From Roseovarius pelagicus (lineage in GTDB: Bacteria; Pseudomonadota; Alphaproteobacteria; Rhodobacterales; Rhodobacteraceae), in NCBI RefSeq assembly GCF_025639885.1, contig NZ_CP106739.1:62001-126000 (forward strand): a stretch of 64,000 nt of DNA, given 5' to 3'. The notes beneath the pieces were generated by a model. It was not told the origin of the DNA. It made no database searches and saw nothing but the letters and a program-made list of their open reading frames with translations. Below, piece after piece: positions 57,815 to 64,000 of this stretch. A program made the position numbers and the translations under genes. Each line of letters starts with the position of its first letter. Positions within the stretch are counted from its first letter, which is position 1.

Positions 57815-57940
57815 ACCGGACGGCGGGTGCCTCGCAGGCGGCAAGACGTTGTCTCGACCTCTCTCCGAGGGGATTGAAGTCCAGCGCGGCGATCTCGCTT
57901 CCGACCCATGAAAATCGTAGCCACTGAAAGGGAAAATCCA

Positions 57941-58954
57941 ATGAGAACTTCCTTGTTAAGCCTTACCGCCGCCCTTCTGACCAGCAGCGCTGCGCTCGCC
58001 GATCTCTACATTCCCGAAGGAGAAACAGGCACCTTGCTGCATCTCGATCGCGGTTTCGAAATCGTCGCGCGCATTCCCGGACTGGACAATGTCCACGGGC
58101 TGGCCGGCGCGCCCGAACGTGGCCTGCTGGTCGCCGGCAGCCTGTCGGAGTCGATGCCCGGAGAGGTTGCGAAGCCGGCCGCCGTTTCTGATGAGGAACA
58201 CGCGGCGCATCACGGCGGCGGCACGAAAACGGTGCCGGAGTCTGTCAGACACGTAACGCTGATGGACGTCAGCAGCCAAGAGATATTGCGGCGCATCGAG
58301 GTGCCCGGCATCGTCCATCACGTCGAGGTATCGGCAGACGAGCGTTACGCCGTCGTCACCCATCCCACGAGCGAAACCGTCTCGGTGATCGACCTGGAAA
58401 GCGGCGAGGTGACTGCGACCGTCGCGACCGGACCGATCCCGGAATACGCCGTCGCCGATCCGGTTACCGGAAACTTCTTCGTATCCAACGCCGGCAACGA
58501 CACCATCAGCGTTCTCGATCCGCGGGCCGGAATCGTCGATCGGAATTTCCGACTTGACGGCCCGCCCAAGCACATGATTCTGGACGCCGGTGCCCGGCGA
58601 CTGTTCGTCAGCCAGTCCGATGTTGGCAGGGTTGCGATCCTCGACGCCGACAGCGGCGAAACGCTCGAGTCGTTCGAAATCGGCGGTGAGTTGCATGGCA
58701 TCGCCGTGGACGAAACCGCCATCTGGTCGAGCGCGCGCGAGCGCGACCGGGTGGTGCGGATTGATCGCGAATCCGGCGAACGTCTGGAGGTCGAGGTGGG
58801 CCCCGAACCCTATCACATGATGCGGGTCGAAAACGCTCTGGTGGTCAGCAGCGCCGAGGATGCCGTGATTTGGGTTCTGGACCCGACAACTCTCGAACTG
58901 CGCAACAGCGTGACCACCCAGAGTATCGCGCACCAGATGGTTGAGATGCCGTGA
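57941..58954 (+). CDS. Exported YVTN/YncE-type beta-propeller protein
   Basis: 337 residues from ATG 57941, signal peptide to about residue 21. Repeated blade motifs such as YAVVTHPTSETVSVIDLESG, FFVSNAGNDTISVLDPRAG and RLFVSQSDVGRVAILDADSG indicate a seven-bladed propeller. A His-rich loop (EEHAAHHGGGTK) near residue 90 could bind metal. Related propellers act as redox-enzyme scaffolds. Substrate unknown. Confidence 0.85.
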   Translation: MRTSLLSLTAALLTSSAALADLYIPEGETGTLLHLDRGFEIVARIPGLDNVHGLAGAPERGLLVAGSLSESMPGEVAKPAAVSDEEHAAHHGGGTKTVPESVRHVTLMDVSSQEILRRIEVPGIVHHVEVSADERYAVVTHPTSETVSVIDLESGEVTATVATGPIPEYAVADPVTGNFFVSNAGNDTISVLDPRAGIVDRNFRLDGPPKHMILDAGARRLFVSQSDVGRVAILDADSGETLESFEIGGELHGIAVDETAIWSSARERDRVVRIDRESGERLEVEVGPEPYHMMRVENALVVSSAEDAVIWVLDPTTLELRNSVTTQSIAHQMVEMP

Positions 58955-59094
58955 TCCTAAGGGTGTTAAAGGGGTTGGCGGCCGAAGGCGCGCCATTCCC
59001 CGTATTGCACCCTGCAGGTCCTCCAGCCTTGATAAAGACACCTAGTCTGCGTTGCTTGTTTCGCCGCCCACGGATTCTCTCACGGGAAGGTCAC

Positions 59095-59110
59095 GTTACA
59101 AACCGATACG
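59095..59110 (+). promoter_or_regulatory. Direct-repeat regulator box before the L,D-transpeptidase module
   Basis: GTTACAAACCGATACG, 10-base pitch, 30 bases upstream of the -35 at 59141. Confidence 0.6.
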
Positions 59111-59140
59111 AAGATCACGCTTTTGCAACCCAGCCCGTTC

Positions 59141-59171
59141 TTGACCCTCCAGCGGAGGAAGGTGGTTTAAG
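59141..59171 (+). promoter_or_regulatory. CueR-type promoter of the transpeptidase-cytochrome-oxidase module
   Basis: TTGACC, 19-base spacer CTCCAGCGGAGGAAGGTGG, TTTAAG. Confidence 0.72.
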
Positions 59172-59210
59172 CCACACGGAAAACAGCGAAGAAACGAATG
59201 GAGGCAGAAA

Positions 59211-59786
59211 ATGTGTGACGCGATTCGCAAAGGAATGGATCGGCGAACCTTTATACTTGCATCATCCAGCGGGTTGATCGCGCTGGCAGCGCCATCGGTG
59301 CTGCGCGCTCAGCAGATCGCGCCGGTTCGCCGGAACATCTCGTCCTTCCGGCTGCATGACTGGCAGGATCACTTCGATAGCCTTGGCAAAGGCATCCTGC
59401 TGTCGGATACCACTACGCGAGTTCTTCAGCACTGGACGGCGAATGGGGAGATGCGCATTTACCCCACATCCGTGCCCATGAGCGACGAACTGACGCGCCG
59501 CGGCTATAGCGAGATCGTTTACAAGGACGAGGCGCCAGATTGGGTTCCGACGCCGTCGATGCGCGAGCGCGACCCGTCCTTGCCGGAATATGTCGCAGCC
59601 GGCCCCAAGAACCCGCTCGGCGTCCGCGCCATGCACCTGACATGGCAGTATTACCGGATTCACGGTACCGGCGACACGCGCAAGATCGGGCGCAAATCCT
59701 CCAGCGGCTGCATCGGTCTCTATAATGAGGATATCGTCGAGGTGTTCGACAGAACCCCGCTCGGGACCCAAGTGAAACTCATCTGA
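59211..59786 (+). CDS. L,D-transpeptidase (YkuD), Tat-type signal
   Basis: 191 residues with GGAGG before the ATG. N-terminal MDRRTFILASSSGLIAL is a Tat-like signal. Catalytic block HGTGDTRKIGRKSSSGCIGL near residue 150-170. Paralogue of 26711. It is the first gene of a four-gene rightward group with cytochrome c and a multicopper oxidase, an unexpected pairing of wall and redox enzymes. Confidence 0.93.
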   Translation: MCDAIRKGMDRRTFILASSSGLIALAAPSVLRAQQIAPVRRNISSFRLHDWQDHFDSLGKGILLSDTTTRVLQHWTANGEMRIYPTSVPMSDELTRRGYSEIVYKDEAPDWVPTPSMRERDPSLPEYVAAGPKNPLGVRAMHLTWQYYRIHGTGDTRKIGRKSSSGCIGLYNEDIVEVFDRTPLGTQVKLI

Positions 59787-59797
59787 AATGGGATCAA

Positions 59798-60256
59798 ATG
59801 AACAAAACAGTCTTTGCTATCGCAGCCTTTTTCGTATTGGGCGGTGTAGCCGTATATTGGAACGTGACACCACAACCCTCGCAGAATATCGGCCATTCGA
59901 TGGTGCCGCCCGATACGAGTGATCTGGAATCAGGCGCGCCCATTGTCGATGTCTCTCTGCCGGCAGAACTCTCCGCCGAGGCGCAAATGGGCAAGCGGGC
60001 TTTCGAGGCGAAATGTGCCGAATGCCACGGGGCCAATGCGGCTGGCCAGAATGGAGTTGGACCCCCGCTCGTGCATAAGATCTACGAACCCAACCACCAT
60101 TCTGACATGGCCTTTGTGTTGGCGGCTAAGAACGGCGTGCGCGCGCACCACTGGCGGTTCGGAAACATGCTCCCGGTTGAGGGTTTGACCGATGCAGACG
60201 TCAAGCTGATCGCGCGCTATGTGCGGGAATTGCAAAAGGAAAATGGGATTTTTTGA
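59798..60256 (+). CDS. Cytochrome c
   Basis: 152 residues: N-terminal helix (about 4-22), heme motif CAECHG near residue 71, PPLVHKIYEPNHHSDMAF and Met in FGNM. Nearly the same block occurs in the cytochrome at 9398. It ends where the oxidase transcript begins, so they are probably one unit and electron partners. Confidence 0.92.
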   Translation: MNKTVFAIAAFFVLGGVAVYWNVTPQPSQNIGHSMVPPDTSDLESGAPIVDVSLPAELSAEAQMGKRAFEAKCAECHGANAAGQNGVGPPLVHKIYEPNHHSDMAFVLAAKNGVRAHHWRFGNMLPVEGLTDADVKLIARYVRELQKENGIF

Positions 60257-60309
60257 GCACAGGTTTCCTGCTAGTGCCAAAACACTTCGAACGAGGAACA
60301 GGATACACC

Positions 60310-61701
60310 ATGACAACGCGACGTGATTTTCTGATGCAGGGGATGGCTGCCACGGCGACCTTGGCGTTGCCCCGTCAGCTTCGCGCTGCCGCGCCGGAAT
60401 TTCAATCGCTCGAAGCGCGCGCGGCCAGCGTACAACTTGCCCCGGCATCTTACCCAGAGACAGAAATCTGGGGTTACGACGGGAAAATGCCCGGACCCGA
60501 ACTGCGGCTCGCCCAAGGCGCACGGCTACAACGTAGCTTCGTGAACAGATTGCCGCAGGCGAGTTCTGTTCATTGGCACGGGATGCGGATCGACAACGCG
60601 ATGGATGGTGTCGCGGGATTGACCCAGCCCGCCGTCGAACCGGGTCAAAACTTCGACTATGATTTTGTCGCTCCGGACGCCGGAACATACTGGTATCACG
60701 CGCATAACCGCTCTACCGAACAGGTGGCGCGCGGCCTCTACGGAGCGCTGATCGTCGAGGAATCCACGCCACCGGATGTAGACCGCGACGAGGTACTGAT
60801 CCTCGACGACTGGCTGCTTAACCCCGAAACCGCCCAGATCGACCCGGATTTCACGTCGCTTCACGACCGTAGTCATGCCGGTCGTCGCGGCAATTTCATC
60901 GCCACCAACGGCATCCACCATCTTTCGCTTGATGTGCGTCAGCACGAACGAATGCGCCTGCGTCTCGTCAACGCGGCCAATGCCCGGATTTTCGTACTGG
61001 CGCTCAAGGGCATGGACGGGTGGACTGTCGCGCTGGACGGCATGCCGCTGGCACGACCCGAGCCGGTAACGGACGCGTTGATCCTCGGCCCCGGCCAACG
61101 CGCAGATCTGATCGTCGACGTGACCGCCGCGCCGGGTGAACTCGCCCATCTCGTGCGGCTCGAGAATGAGGACGCGTCCTCGCAAGTGGCGTTTCCCGTG
61201 ACCGCAAAGGCCTCGGCAACGCACCGGGCAGCACCGGACCCGCTTCCCCCCAACCCGCGGATGGAGCTGACAGGCCTGGACGGCGCCAGGACCACGCGGC
61301 TCGACATGCAGGGCGGTGCGATGGGCACGCTCGACACCGCGATCCTGAACGGAGAGAAAAAGAGCTTTCGGGAGCTGGTGGAGGCCAACCAGTTCTGGTC
61401 CTTCAACGGGACCGTTGGCATGACCGATGTGCCGCTCATCGACGTCTCGCAGGGTGAGACGGTCAAACTGCAGATCTACAACGACACCTCCTTTCCCCAT
61501 GCGATGCACCTGCACGGCCTGCATTTCCGCGAAATCGGCGAGGATGGCGGCCTCGGCCCTTTGCGCGACACGATCCTGATGTTCGGTGGCCAGACCCGCA
61601 GCATCGGATTTGCCGCCGACAATCCCGGCGACTGGTTGTTTCACTGCCATATGCTCAGCCACGCGTCTTCGGGAATGATGACCTGGATAAAGGTGACGTG
61701 A
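60310..61701 (+). CDS. Multicopper oxidase, CueO-like, Tat-exported
   Basis: 463 residues from ATG 60310 with twin-arginine TTRRDFLMQGMAAT. Ligand motifs in order: HWHG near residue 88, WYHAHNRS near 130, HAMHLHGLHF near 398 and HCHMLSHASSGMM near 445. It lacks the Met-rich insert of CueO, so its substrate may be other than Cu(I). Flanking cytochromes suggest it passes electrons to, or takes them from, c-type hemes. Confidence 0.94.
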   Translation: MTTRRDFLMQGMAATATLALPRQLRAAAPEFQSLEARAASVQLAPASYPETEIWGYDGKMPGPELRLAQGARLQRSFVNRLPQASSVHWHGMRIDNAMDGVAGLTQPAVEPGQNFDYDFVAPDAGTYWYHAHNRSTEQVARGLYGALIVEESTPPDVDRDEVLILDDWLLNPETAQIDPDFTSLHDRSHAGRRGNFIATNGIHHLSLDVRQHERMRLRLVNAANARIFVLALKGMDGWTVALDGMPLARPEPVTDALILGPGQRADLIVDVTAAPGELAHLVRLENEDASSQVAFPVTAKASATHRAAPDPLPPNPRMELTGLDGARTTRLDMQGGAMGTLDTAILNGEKKSFRELVEANQFWSFNGTVGMTDVPLIDVSQGETVKLQIYNDTSFPHAMHLHGLHFREIGEDGGLGPLRDTILMFGGQTRSIGFAADNPGDWLFHCHMLSHASSGMMTWIKVT

Positions 61702-62162
61702 TGCGAATGATCCTGTTTCTTGGGTTGCTGCCGGTACTCGCCACGGGTGCCGGTGTGTGGATGATGGCGAAAGGAAACGCCCAGACAGCCACGCAACCCC
61801 AATCCTTCGATCTGGTTGCGGGTGAACGGCTCTACCAGGAGTATTGCGCCTCCTGCCACGGTGCCGATCTGGAAGGACAGCCCGATTGGCGTTCGGCTGG
61901 TGCGGACGGTATTCTGCCCGCACCACCACATGACGAAACGGGCCATACCTGGCATCATTCCGACAGCGTCCTTTTCGATTACACGAAGCGCGGCGGGAAA
62001 GAAGCTCTCGCCAGCCAGGGCGTGGATTTTGCGAGCGGAATGCCCGGTTTCGGCGATCAACTGACTGACGCAGAGATATGGAACATCCTCGGCTTCATCA
62101 AATCCACCTGGCCCGACCGTCAGCGCGAGATCCAGGCGGCCCGCAGTGGCCCCTCCCAGTAG
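61701..62162 (+). CDS. Cytochrome c
   Basis: 153 residues from the ATG overlapping the oxidase stop (TGATG). N-terminal signal anchor, heme motif CASCHGADL near residue 52, HTWHHSD and a Met in MPGFGDQL near 113. The tight coupling with the oxidase supports a functional pair. Confidence 0.92.
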   Translation: MRMILFLGLLPVLATGAGVWMMAKGNAQTATQPQSFDLVAGERLYQEYCASCHGADLEGQPDWRSAGADGILPAPPHDETGHTWHHSDSVLFDYTKRGGKEALASQGVDFASGMPGFGDQLTDAEIWNILGFIKSTWPDRQREIQAARSGPSQ

Positions 62163-62240
62163 AAGCCGGGTATATGATCCCCTCGAAGTCAGCCCTGTAA
62201 AGGTATGACTGGCGCCCACAGGGCGGGCACCGGTTTCACA

Positions 62241-62447
62241 TCAGATTGCCGCCGCTGCCTTGACGTCATAACCCGCGTTGCGGATGGCCTCGGACAAGGC
62301 GTGCTCGTTCAGCACGCTCTCGACCTCGACTTTCCGCGTGCCTGTATCACAGGTCACGGTCGCGGTCGGGTCTATCGCCTTGATCGCCTTTTCAATTGCT
62401 GCGGTGCAGTGACCACAGCTCATGTCTGGCACATCGAATCTGGTCAT
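62241..62447 (-). CDS. copZ: Copper chaperone, HMA domain
   Basis: 68 residues from ATG 62447 (AAGGAG six bases upstream). MSCGHCTAAIEKAI carries the Cu(I) site. Paralogue of the chaperone at 2728, in mirror orientation, divergent from the second copA. Confidence 0.92.
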   Translation of the reverse strand: MTRFDVPDMSCGHCTAAIEKAIKAIDPTATVTCDTGTRKVEVESVLNEHALSEAIRNAGYDVKAAAAI

Positions 62448-62471
62448 GGGGTGCTCCTTCATGTTTTCGAA

Positions 62472-62502
62472 TGGATGGGGCGTTCCACCACGGGAAGGTC
62501 AA
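62472..62502 (-). promoter_or_regulatory. CueR-type promoter of the second chaperone
   Basis: On the minus strand: TTGACC, 19-base spacer with TTCCCGTGGTGGAA, then CATCCA (weak -10). Confidence 0.7.
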
Positions 62503-62528
62503 GGGAAAGAAGTATTCTGCTCACCCTA

Positions 62529-62559
62529 TTGACCTTCCATCAAGTGGAACCTTTATGTG
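62529..62559 (+). promoter_or_regulatory. CueR-type promoter of the second copA
   Basis: TTGACC, 19-base spacer TTCCATCAAGTGGAACCTT, TATGTG. Confidence 0.82.
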
Positions 62560-62586
62560 ATAATGGAGCTTTTCCAGGAGACGTTG

Positions 62587-64000
<1,414 letters not shown>

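Overview
The window is a dense, GC-rich, almost wholly accessory stretch from an alphaproteobacterium, most likely of the Rhodobacterales/Roseobacter group. That placement is inferred from gene content, codon style and the company of DUF3141, DUF5676, YfcC and DUF411 genes. No rRNA, tRNA, CRISPR array or replication gene was seen. It reads as a heavy-metal island, or part of a large plasmid, with about 75 genes. Most concern copper and zinc/lead/cadmium export, periplasmic copper handling and envelope repair, with an inserted block for anaerobic ATP production.

Layout. At 0-3 kb there is a cueR-copA operon and a divergent copper chaperone. At 3-11 kb lie small exported proteins, a TolC-type lipoprotein, a multicopper oxidase, two cupredoxins (one fused to CusF), an ABC transmembrane protein lacking its ATPase, a cytochrome c and a BNR-repeat protein. 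At 11.2-14.4 kb are a cusA remnant and a Zn/Cd/Pb P-type ATPase. From 14.4 to 26.6 kb comes a long leftward operon (SCO, DsbB, DsbA, PCuAC, SCO, M23 peptidase, DUF411, ZIP, LspA, Lnt), then a MerR regulator, YnfA, two cation diffusion facilitators, a transglutaminase-like protein and a methyltransferase. At 26.7-31 kb are an L,D-transpeptidase, an EF-hand protein, a DMT permease and an ECF sigma factor with small Cys-rich partners. From 31 to 45 kb one rightward operon runs DUF5676, DUF3141, ackA, pta, fabI, a copper ATPase, DUF2933, a methyltransferase, a YfcC antiporter, arcA, arcB, arcC and a cytochrome c. An IS3-family scar and an orphan Rieske protein follow. At 46-50 kb a leftward operon holds Lgt, an APC permease, a putative hydrolase, a TVP38 protein and a membrane protein. 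At 50-64 kb come EF-hand and small periplasmic proteins, a two-component system, frameshifted copA-copB, a cupredoxin, SHOCT and beta-propeller proteins, and an L,D-transpeptidase / cytochrome c / multicopper oxidase / cytochrome c module. The end is a second chaperone/copA pair in inverted orientation, cut by the window edge.

Control. Four regulatory layers can be read from the DNA: (1) eight CueR-type promoters with a 19-bp spacer; (2) at least three clear Zn/Pb-type MerR promoters plus two related operators; (3) a recurrent 16-bp direct repeat, two 6-bp half-sites at 10-bp pitch, that I attribute to the two-component regulator at 51.5 kb; (4) two copies of TGTAAT-N16-CGTC attributed to the ECF sigma factor. 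Together they tie metal export to lipoprotein maturation (Lgt, LspA, Lnt), disulfide formation, cell-wall cross-linking and electron-transfer proteins, which suggests an island that both exports metal and repairs the envelope the metal damages. Pseudogene scars (cusA, an IS3 transposase, a CBS fragment) and simple indels in copA and copB show that it is still changing.
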